Shown here piece after piece: positions 6,286 to 12,283 of a DNA stretch of 12,283 nt (the first letter of the stretch is position 1; every line of letters starts with the position of its first letter). The stretch spans positions 1-12,283 of the forward strand of contig JADFYS010000033.1 of the NCBI GenBank assembly GCA_015232955.1. Reading direction: 5' to 3'. Source of the stretch: Gammaproteobacteria bacterium (GTDB taxonomy: Bacteria > Pseudomonadota > Gammaproteobacteria > Thiohalomonadales > Thiohalomonadaceae). Made by a program: the position numbers and the translations under genes. The notes below the pieces were generated by a model. That model was not told where the DNA came from. It did no database searches and saw only the letters and a program-made list of their open reading frames with translations.

Positions 6286-7149
6286 CTATACTGCAGCAGC
6301 CCCGGCGACGATCTCTGACAACTCTTGGGTAATCGCCGCCTGCCGCGCCTTGTTGTAGGCCAACTGCAGGCCATCGATCAGGTCTCCGGCATTATCAGTC
6401 GCCGCCTTCATTGCCACCATCCGCGCCGACTGTTCACAGGCGTTATTCTCTACAATACCCTGATAGACCATCGATTCGACATAGCGCATCATCAACTCTT
6501 CTAACACCTCTCTCGCACCCGGTTCGTAGATGTAGTCCCAGTGGTGGTCAAGTTTTTTATCCCCTTTTCCAGCGGTTAGGGGGAGAATCTGTTCTGTTAC
6601 CGGCTCTTGAGTCATGGTGTTCTTAAAGCGGTTATAGACCACCTGCAGACTATCAATATCGCCACTATTGTAGCGGTCGAGCATCACCTTCACCGTCCCG
6701 ATAATCGCATTTACGGTGGGGGTATCCCCGAGATGACTCTTCTCAGCGACGATCTTTCCACCTAAACGCTTAAAGAAGCTAGAGCCTTTAGAGCCGATGC
6801 AGCAGAGTGAGACTTCCACCCCTTGCTGACCATAGCGGTGCATCGCGGCCATCACCTGCTTGAAGGCGTTAATATTCAACCCCCCACAGAGCCCCCGATC
6901 GGAGGAGATAACAATCATCCCGACCCGTTTGACTTCACGCGACCCCATGAAGGCGTGGCGATATTCAGGGTTGCCATGCATTAGATGGCTCACTACCCTG
7001 CGGATGTTTTTCGAATAGGGTCTACTCGAGGTCATCATCTCTTGCGCCTTACGCATCTTACTTGCAGCGACCATCTCCATCGCACTGGTGATCTTGCGCG
7101 TATTCTGCACACTAGAGATCTTGGTTCGTATCTCTTTTCCGCTCGCCAT
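6286..7149 (-). CDS. atpG: ATP synthase F1 gamma subunit
   Basis: Gamma is the rotor shaft of F1, two long helices inside the alpha3beta3 ring. The 287-residue length equals that of E. coli. The N-terminal helix is clear (EIRTKISSVQNTRKITSAMEMVAASKMRKAQ, with the conserved Met in KITSAMEMVA), the central Rossmann-like part includes VIVISSDRGLCGGLN, and the C-terminal helix ends AYNKARQAAITQELSEIVAGAAA. ATG 7149 has AGGGAG six bases before it. It follows atpA by 57 bases. Confidence 0.97.
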   Translation of the reverse strand: MASGKEIRTKISSVQNTRKITSAMEMVAASKMRKAQEMMTSSRPYSKNIRRVVSHLMHGNPEYRHAFMGSREVKRVGMIVISSDRGLCGGLNINAFKQVMAAMHRYGQQGVEVSLCCIGSKGSSFFKRLGGKIVAEKSHLGDTPTVNAIIGTVKVMLDRYNSGDIDSLQVVYNRFKNTMTQEPVTEQILPLTAGKGDKKLDHHWDYIYEPGAREVLEELMMRYVESMVYQGIVENNACEQSARMVAMKAATDNAGDLIDGLQLAYNKARQAAITQELSEIVAGAAAV

Positions 7150-7206
7150 TTCAGACTCCCTGGCTTAAAGTCGGTTGTTGGAAGTGCTGTTTCACTGCCA
7201 CGACCA

Positions 7207-8760
7207 CTACGAGATCTCGCCCCGCTCCCACAACTCACGCCGCTTATCGAGCGCTGCTGTCAGGGCCTCTTCCACCTCTGCGTCATACTTACCTGACTCA
7301 TTGATGGAGTGCATCAGCTTGGTATGTTCCCGACGCATATAGGTGAGGAGGGTCGCTTCGTACTCAACCACCTTACTCACCTCGATATCATCAAGGTAGC
7401 CGTGGTTGGCGGCAAAGAGAGAGACCGCCATCTCGGCGACGCTCAACGGGGCGTACTGCTTCTGCTTCATTAGCTCAGTAACCCGCTGTCCCCGTTCAAT
7501 CGCCTTACGGGTGGACTCGTCCAGATCCGATGCAAACTGGGCAAAGGCGGCCAGTTCACGATACTGCGCCAAGTCAAGACGGGTACCGCCGCCGAGCTTT
7601 TTAATCACTTTTGTCTGTGCTGCGCCACCTACCCGCGACACCGAGAGTCCGGCGTTTATCGCTGGTCGAATCCCCGCATTAAAGAGATCGGACTCAAGGA
7701 AGATCTGGCCATCGGTGATCGAGATCACATTGGTAGGTACAAATGCAGAGACATCCCCTGCCTGGGTCTCGATGATCGGCAGCGCAGTGAGAGAGCCGGT
7801 CTTACCGGTGACAGCACCATTGGTCGCCTTCTCAACATAGGCTTCGTTGACCCGTGCCGCCCGCTCCAGCAGGCGTGAGTGGAGATAGAAGACATCCCCA
7901 GGATACGCTTCCCGTCCCGGAGGGCGACGCAGCAGGAGTGAGACCTGACGGTAGGCCCACGCCTGTTTGGTGAGATCGTCATAGACGATGAGGGCATCTT
8001 CGCCACGGTCACGGAAATACTCTCCCATAGTGCAGCCGGAGTAGGGTGCAATGTACTGCATCGCTGCAGAGTCGGCAGCAGTGGCTGCAACGACAATGGT
8101 GTGATCCATCGCCCCGTGCTCTTCCAGTTTACGCACCACATTGGCGACAGAGGATGCCTTCTGGCCTATGGCGACATAGATACATTTCACACCTGTATCT
8201 TTTTGATTAATAATGGTATCGATTGCTACAGCAGTCTTTCCGGTCTGACGATCTCCGATAATCAGCTCTCGCTGACCCCGTCCCACCGGCACCATGGCGT
8301 CGATCGCCTTCAATCCCGTCTGCAGTGGCTGATCTACCGACTTTCTCCAGAGCACCCCGGGGGCGATCTTCTCTATGGGGGAGCTCTGCTGAGTGGCGAT
8401 CGGTCCCCGACCATCAATCGGCATCCCAAGGGAGTCCACTACACGCCCAAGCAGCTCAGGCCCAACCGGGACCTCCATAATGCGTCCGGTACATTTCACC
8501 GGATCACCTTCAGTCACCTGCTTATAGTCTCCAAGGATTACGGCACCGACCGAATCCTGTTCGAGGTTGAGCGCAAGACCAAAGATGTCGTTGGGAAACT
8601 CCAGCATTTCGCCGGCCATTACATCGGAGAGGCCATGGAGACGGGTAATCCCGTCGGTGAGACTGACCACCGTACCTTCGGTGGTGGCCTCGTTCGCCGT
8701 ATCGAAACTGGCGATACGCTCTTTAATTAATTCGCTGATTTCTGATGGATTTAATTGCAT
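7207..8760 (-). CDS. atpA: ATP synthase F1 alpha subunit
   Basis: Alpha forms the non-catalytic nucleotide sites and gives the catalytic beta sites an arginine finger. The 517-residue product starts MQLNPSEISELIKERI, as alpha subunits of this group do. The Walker A motif GDRQTGKT is at 169-176, Walker B-like ALIVYDDLTKQA at 256-267, and GLSVSRVGGAAQ carries the arginine finger Arg376; these are the same numbers as in E. coli. The C-terminal helical bundle ends GELWERGEIS-like. AGGA lies nine bases before ATG 8760. It follows atpH after 39 bases. Confidence 0.98.
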   Translation of the reverse strand: MQLNPSEISELIKERIASFDTANEATTEGTVVSLTDGITRLHGLSDVMAGEMLEFPNDIFGLALNLEQDSVGAVILGDYKQVTEGDPVKCTGRIMEVPVGPELLGRVVDSLGMPIDGRGPIATQQSSPIEKIAPGVLWRKSVDQPLQTGLKAIDAMVPVGRGQRELIIGDRQTGKTAVAIDTIINQKDTGVKCIYVAIGQKASSVANVVRKLEEHGAMDHTIVVAATAADSAAMQYIAPYSGCTMGEYFRDRGEDALIVYDDLTKQAWAYRQVSLLLRRPPGREAYPGDVFYLHSRLLERAARVNEAYVEKATNGAVTGKTGSLTALPIIETQAGDVSAFVPTNVISITDGQIFLESDLFNAGIRPAINAGLSVSRVGGAAQTKVIKKLGGGTRLDLAQYRELAAFAQFASDLDESTRKAIERGQRVTELMKQKQYAPLSVAEMAVSLFAANHGYLDDIEVSKVVEYEATLLTYMRREHTKLMHSINESGKYDAEVEEALTAALDKRRELWERGEIS

Positions 8761-8799
8761 GCTTGAGTTTCCTAAAACGAATTCGATTCAGTGGTTATT

Positions 8800-9336
8800 C
8801 TAATGGGATAGCCGGGTAGCCAGCTTTTCTAACTGACCGGCAACCGATCCATCAATCACCATGTCACCGGCACGCACGATGGCTCCACCGATAATGGTTT
8901 CATCTACAAGGCAGTTGAGGTGAATCTCCCGCTGCAGACGCCTCTTAAGAGCATTCTCAAAGGTCTCTTTCTGCCCCGCAGAGAGTGGTACTGCAGAGAT
9001 CACCTCTGCCTCAACCCGCCCCTGGACGGCGTCTCTCTCTACCTCGAAGAGCGCTCTAATCTCTGGTACCAGCCCGAGACGATCCCGCTCAATCAAGGTC
9101 TCTACCATTCTCTTCCCCATAGGGTTGAGGCCATCACCGGCAACAGAGGCAATGATCTCTAGGATCTGGTGATCATCGACACGAGGGTCATCATGAAGTC
9201 GCAGGATCTCTTTTCCAGAGAGGATCTCCTCCAGCAGCTCCAGCATCTGTGACCACTGGTCTATCTGATCCTGCTCCTGTGCCAGGCTGAATATCGCCTG
9301 GGCATAGGGTCGTGCTACGGTCAGCTTCTCGGCCAT
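8800..9336 (-). CDS. atpH: ATP synthase F1 delta subunit (OSCP type)
   Basis: Delta sits on top of F1 and joins it to the b-subunit stator stalk. The 178-residue protein (177 in E. coli) opens with the conserved VARPYAQAIFSLA helix, then a helical N-terminal domain, and closes with the C-terminal segment LNCLVDETIIGGAIVRAGDMVIDGSVAGQLEKLATRL, the strongest signature of the family. The start at 9336 is only ten bases after the atpF stop, so translational coupling is likely. A loose purine stretch (AAGAGTAGAG) serves as ribosome binding site. Confidence 0.96.
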   Translation of the reverse strand: MAEKLTVARPYAQAIFSLAQEQDQIDQWSQMLELLEEILSGKEILRLHDDPRVDDHQILEIIASVAGDGLNPMGKRMVETLIERDRLGLVPEIRALFEVERDAVQGRVEAEVISAVPLSAGQKETFENALKRRLQREIHLNCLVDETIIGGAIVRAGDMVIDGSVAGQLEKLATRLSH

Positions 9337-9346
9337 TACTCTACTC

Positions 9347-9817
9347 TTATATCTGTGCGGCTACACTGGCGAGCAGCTCATCGTGGGTCTTGGCATCGAT
9401 CTCCCGCTTAATCACTCTGGAGGCACCCTCCACTGCGAGCAAGGCGACCTGCTTGCGCAGCTCCTCCTTGGCACGGTTTACCTCTTGCTCGATCTCTGCC
9501 CTGGCTGCGGTGATGATCCGCTCCCCCTCTACCCCTGCGTTACCTTTAGACTCTTCAACCAGCTCGGTACCGCGGTTATGTGCCTGGGTGATGATACTCC
9601 GCGCCTCTTCCTTCGCTTCATGGAGGATATCAATCGCACGCCGCTCAGCCAGTTCATGCTCGTGACGCCCCCGCTCTGCAGCGGCCAGACCGTCGGCAAT
9701 ATTCTGTTTGCGTTCGTTGAGGGCCTGCATAATCGGCGGCCACACATACTTCATGCAAAACCAGATAAAAATGAAAAAGGTAATTGCCTGTCCAATCAGG
9801 GTTGCATTGATATTCAT
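9347..9817 (-). CDS. atpF: ATP synthase Fo b subunit
   Basis: Subunit b is the peripheral stator: one membrane helix and a long cytoplasmic helix that dimerises and holds delta. The 156-residue length matches E. coli. Residues 4-27 form the membrane segment (ATLIGQAITFFIFIWFCMKY), and from about 35 onward the sequence is a charged, Ala-rich continuous helix without prolines, consistent with a coiled coil. It starts at ATG 9817, 43 bases after atpE. Confidence 0.96.
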   Translation of the reverse strand: MNINATLIGQAITFFIFIWFCMKYVWPPIMQALNERKQNIADGLAAAERGRHEHELAERRAIDILHEAKEEARSIITQAHNRGTELVEESKGNAGVEGERIITAARAEIEQEVNRAKEELRKQVALLAVEGASRVIKREIDAKTHDELLASVAAQI

Positions 9818-9860
9818 ACCGCTATCTCATTTCCGGTTGGTTGGTGTAATTACTGGCTGA

Positions 9861-10097
9861 TTATCCGGCAACAGCAAACAGGACATACATCGCCAGACCG
9901 ACCGCAATCATCGGTACCGCGTCGACCAGGCCCATTACGATAAAGAACTGGGTTCTCAACATCGGGATCAGTTCTGGCTGCCGTGCTGCTCCTTCAAGAA
10001 AGCGACCGCCGAGGATACCGATTCCAACCGCAGCCCCTAAGGCTCCCAGTCCCATCATAATTGCACCGGCCATGTATAGTAACGCTTGTTCCATCAT
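9861..10097 (-). CDS. atpE: ATP synthase Fo c subunit (proteolipid ring)
   Basis: The c subunit forms the membrane rotor ring that carries protons. The 78-residue protein is a helical hairpin: a first helix rich in Gly and Ala (GLGALGAAVGIGILGG), the polar loop ARQPE, and a second helix with the proton-carrying Asp59 in MGLVDAVPMI (Asp61 in E. coli). The Glu-based sodium-binding pattern is absent, so coupling to protons is expected. Two ATG codons stand in tandem at 10097 and 10094 behind CAGGAGAG; the second has the better spacing, so the true protein may be one residue shorter. Confidence 0.97.
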   Translation of the reverse strand: MMEQALLYMAGAIMMGLGALGAAVGIGILGGRFLEGAARQPELIPMLRTQFFIVMGLVDAVPMIAVGLAMYVLFAVAG

Positions 10098-10129
10098 TCT
10101 CTCCTGAGATTTGGTTTAAAGTTAACGAA

Positions 10130-10972
10130 TTAGTGATGTTCCTGATGCGCCATATCGAGATAGACGATGGTCAGGGTCATAAAGATAAATGCCTGCAGCG
10201 TGATAATCAGGATATGGAAGATTGCCCAGCCCAACTGGAGCAGACCGGCAAAACCTGCCATCACCCATCCCGCACCGTACATAATGGCAATCAGGATAAA
10301 GATCATCTCTCCTGCATACATATTTCCAAAGAGTCGCAGAGCGAGCGATATCGGCTTTGAGATGAGGGTCACCCCTTCCAGAAAGAGATTGATCGGCATC
10401 GCCCATTTACCAAAAGGCTGTAGCGTCAGCTCTCCCAGAAATCCTTTTGCACCCTTGATCTTAAAGCTGTAATAGAGAACGATGGCAAAGACCGAAAGCG
10501 CCATTCCGAATGTTGCATTGGGGTCGGTGGTCGGAACCACCTTCATAAAGGGGATCCCGAGGGATGTGGCGAGAAGGGGGATAAAATCGACGGCGATTAG
10601 ATCCATGAAATTCATAAGAAAGATCCAGGCAAAGATGGTCAGAGCCAGCGGTGCAACAAGATCATTCTGCGCCGTAAACGAGCCGCGAACACTGTTATCG
10701 ACAAACTCACAGCACCACTCGACAAAGTTCTGTGCCGGATTGGGAACACCACTGCTTACACTCTTTGCCACTTTATGAAAGAAGTAGAAAAAGATCACAC
10801 CAAGAATAATGGAAAAGCCCAAGGTATCGAGATTGAGCGCCCAGAAGCCCATCTCTTTCGCCTCTGCTGCGGTATGGGCGACCCCCCAGCTACCATCACT
10901 GTGTTGGCCGAAGGTGAGGTTTTGCAGATGGTGCCTGATATAGTCGGATGAGGTGTGAATTTCGCCTGACAT
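10130..10972 (-). CDS. atpB: ATP synthase Fo a subunit
   Basis: Subunit a supplies the two half-channels through which protons enter and leave the c ring. The 280-residue membrane protein shows several hydrophobic helices (near 51-66, 105-127, 153-170, 220-240, 245-272). The essential Arg is Arg213 in SLALRLFGNMYAGE (Arg210 in E. coli), with Glu222 and His253 matching residues of the half-channel. It ends YLDMAHQEHH. It starts at ATG 10972, nine bases after the atpI stop, which suggests coupled translation. Confidence 0.97.
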   Translation of the reverse strand: MSGEIHTSSDYIRHHLQNLTFGQHSDGSWGVAHTAAEAKEMGFWALNLDTLGFSIILGVIFFYFFHKVAKSVSSGVPNPAQNFVEWCCEFVDNSVRGSFTAQNDLVAPLALTIFAWIFLMNFMDLIAVDFIPLLATSLGIPFMKVVPTTDPNATFGMALSVFAIVLYYSFKIKGAKGFLGELTLQPFGKWAMPINLFLEGVTLISKPISLALRLFGNMYAGEMIFILIAIMYGAGWVMAGFAGLLQLGWAIFHILIITLQAFIFMTLTIVYLDMAHQEHH

Positions 10973-10981
10973 AACTTCTAT

Positions 10982-11296
10982 CTATCCTTCCCTTTGCCAA
11001 TTGCCAAAAAGCAGTATCCATTGCGCCACAATTACCCCACAAAAGAGGGGGAGTGGTTCCAGTTTCAGTAGTGCAAAAACGATCCCAAAAAAGAGGATCG
11101 CCCAAACTATTCTATAACCTGCACAGCGGTAGAGTAGACCAAGCGAGGGTGCAATCTCCACCCCCAGCTTCTCCCCCTGCCGCCGACATCGCCCGAGGAT
11201 GAGATCACCCCCCAAGGGTAGTAACGCCCCTACCGCTGCTGCCAGTGCTGCCGCTCCATCGCGTAAAAACGCCCACAACAGTGCAATCGCAGCCAC
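10982..11296 (-). CDS. atpI: ATP synthase subunit I (AtpI), start uncertain
   Basis: AtpI is a small membrane protein encoded first in many atp operons; it helps assemble the c ring and is not part of the finished enzyme. The hydrophobic segments AAALAAAVGALLPLGGDLIL, AILFFGIVFALLKL and LPLFCGVIVAQWILLFG and the position right before atpB support the call; sequence conservation in this family is low. With GTG 11296 the protein has 104 residues, lacks a polar N-terminus, and its first membrane helix is cut short. The same frame continues upstream without a stop past 11350. GGGAGAG (11349-11343) stands at good spacing before CTG 11338 and ATT 11335, which would give 117-118 residues starting near FSHQRQIRVLL. 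No ATG exists in this frame, so a non-canonical start is possible. Confidence 0.82.
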   Translation of the reverse strand: MAAIALLWAFLRDGAAALAAAVGALLPLGGDLILGRCRRQGEKLGVEIAPSLGLLYRCAGYRIVWAILFFGIVFALLKLEPLPLFCGVIVAQWILLFGNWQREG

Positions 11297-11372
11297 GCCC
11301 AGAAGGACCCTAATCTGCCGCTGATGAGAGAAAATCAGGAGACTCTCCCAACCAACGACAACCGCAGCGGTG

Positions 11373-11402
11373 AGTATAGGTGCAGGATTACGCTATGGTC
11401 AA
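11373..11402 (-). promoter_or_regulatory. Promoter of the atp operon
   Basis: On the minus strand TTGACC (11402-11397) and TATACT (11378-11373) are separated by 18 bases, each with few mismatches to the sigma70 consensus. Transcription would begin near 11366, about 70 bases before GTG 11296 and about 30 before the alternative atpI starts. T and A tracts at 11416-11420 and 11427-11432 lie where an UP element would be. Confidence 0.6.
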
Positions 11403-11507
11403 TGGGGTTTCTCTCAAAAACTACACTTTTTTGGTCAGAGGTGGTCACAGACACTGAAACTATGGCGTTCAGGCAAGCGGCCTATACCCACCGCTCTGTC
11501 GCCAGAA
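11403..11507. other. parB-atpI spacer with an AT hairpin
   Basis: CAAAAA (11415-11420) and TTTTTG (11428-11433) can pair around a seven-base loop. On the minus strand this is behind parB and just upstream of the atp -35 box, so it could be a weak parB terminator, an UP element, or both. There is no GC-rich stem with a following T run, so read-through from parB into atp seems possible. Confidence 0.35.
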
Positions 11508-12283
11508 TTAGTGAATATGGGCGAGGATACCATCCAGCTCATCCAGACTGTTGTACTGAATCACCAGTTTACCCTTCCCTCTGCTCCCCTGTTGGAGGGT
11601 GACACTTGCACCGATCTTCTCCCCTATCGACTGCTCCAGCGCCTTGCAGTCGGGATCCTCTCTTTTTTCCGCCTTCTCTCCCGGACCCTGCTGCAGCTTT
11701 TTGACCAGACGCTCTGTCTCTCGGACCGATAGGCCACGATCGACGACGATCCGCGCCGCCTCAGCCTGTAGACTCTCCTCCAGAGGGAGGAGGGCGCGGG
11801 CGTGACCCATCTCCAGATCTCCGTTCTCCACCAGCCGTTTCACCTCACTACCAAGACCGAGGAGACGGAGCATATTGGAGACGGCCGCCCGAGAGCGTCC
11901 CACTGCGTCTGCAGCCACCTGATGGGTCATCCCAAATTCGTCAATCAACCGCTGCAGGGCAGAGGCCTCCTCCATCGGATTAAGCTCTTCACGCTGAATA
12001 TTCTCAATCAGCGCCACCACCATCGCCGCCTGATCGCTTAGATCTCGTACCACTGCTGGGATTTCGTGAACCCCTGCCAGCTGCGCCGCACGCCAGCGTC
12101 GCTCGCCGGCGATGATCTCATAGCGCTGTTCGCCACCGCTGCTCTCAATAGGGCGGACGACAATGGGTTGGATCACCCCTTGGGTGCGGATGGAGTTGGC
12201 CAACTCATCCAGACTCTCTGGATCCATATCAACCCGGGGTTGATAGGCCCCCCGCTGCAGGAGTTCTACCGGCAGATGGTGCA
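11508..12283 (-). CDS. parB: Chromosome partitioning protein ParB, 5' end outside window
   Basis: ParB is a CTP-dependent DNA clamp that loads at parS sites and works with ParA in chromosome segregation. The window shows 257 residues plus the TAA stop. The frame stays open to the window edge, and the codons before the internal ATG 12227 read HLPVELLQRGAYQPRVD, a normal ParB N-domain, so ATG 12227 is not the start and only the first few dozen residues are missing. Visible motifs are GVIQPIVVRP, the CTP-binding box GERRWRAAQLAG, ENIQREELNPMEEA, and the helix-turn-helix around HQVAADAVGRSRAAVSNMLRLL, then a charged linker and the C-terminal dimerisation domain (KGKLVIQYNSLDELDGILAHI). Its place before atpI matches the usual parA-parB-atp order. 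Confidence 0.97.
   Translation of the reverse strand, partial: HHLPVELLQRGAYQPRVDMDPESLDELANSIRTQGVIQPIVVRPIESSGGEQRYEIIAGERRWRAAQLAGVHEIPAVVRDLSDQAAMVVALIENIQREELNPMEEASALQRLIDEFGMTHQVAADAVGRSRAAVSNMLRLLGLGSEVKRLVENGDLEMGHARALLPLEESLQAEAARIVVDRGLSVRETERLVKKLQQGPGEKAEKREDPDCKALEQSIGEKIGASVTLQQGSRGKGKLVIQYNSLDELDGILAHIH

Noticed and set aside
7188..7195. TGTTTCAC, a half of the parS palindrome, near parB
   Set aside because: The other half (GTGAAACA) is missing; eight bases alone are expected by chance.
8101..8730. Plus-strand frame of 209 codons opposite atpA
   Set aside because: Shadow of atpA, which has all expected motifs in its own frame.
9383..9943. Plus-strand frame of 186 codons opposite atpF and atpE
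   Set aside because: It crosses two real genes and the gap between them in antisense; no recognisable domain.
9861..10097. Sodium-type c ring
   Set aside because: The ion carrier is Asp59 in the proton-type context LVDAVPM; the Glu/Gln sodium ligand pattern is absent.
11477..11494. GCGG / CCGC inverted pair behind parB as terminator
   Set aside because: Only four base pairs with a ten-base loop and no following T run on the minus strand.

Overview
The window reads as chromosomal DNA of a gammaproteobacterium. On the minus strand the order is parB, atpI-B-E-F-H-A-G-D-C, an FKBP-type isomerase gene, then glmU. A parB-atp-glmU order is typical of gammaproteobacterial chromosomes near the replication origin, and every ATP synthase subunit closely matches the Escherichia coli-type length and motifs. 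Genus cannot be decided from the sequence.

Layout from left to right. Positions 1-509 hold no convincing gene; the stretch is AT-rich, carries three copies of a 13-base motif (consensus TATCTTGGGTATA), and ends in a likely promoter. Positions 510-2199 hold two plus-strand genes that overlap: a short-chain dehydrogenase resembling E. coli YbbO and a spermidine-synthase-like protein. The second converges on glmU and overlaps its 3' end by 14 bases. Positions 2186-4103 hold, on the minus strand, a SlyD-like FKBP isomerase followed by glmU, probably one transcript from its own promoter near 4125-4152. Positions 4104-4331 are a control region with that promoter, the intrinsic terminator of the atp operon, and an inverted pair of the 13-base motif. 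Positions 4332-11296 (or to about 11338) are the nine-gene atp operon, with a good sigma70-type promoter at 11373-11402. Positions 11508-12283 are the C-terminal part of parB, cut by the window edge.

The atp genes encode a complete proton-type F1Fo ATP synthase: AtpB, E and F form Fo; AtpH, A, G, D and C form F1; AtpI is an assembly factor. GlmU makes UDP-GlcNAc for peptidoglycan and lipopolysaccharide. ParB serves chromosome segregation. The two plus-strand genes have plausible enzyme folds but unknown substrates.

I found no evidence of a new defence, mobile or biosynthetic system. The most interesting points are the likely non-canonical (AUU or CUG) start of atpI, the dispersed 13-base intergenic motif including a palindromic pair behind atpC, and the compact overlap of the SDR, spermidine-synthase-like and glmU genes.
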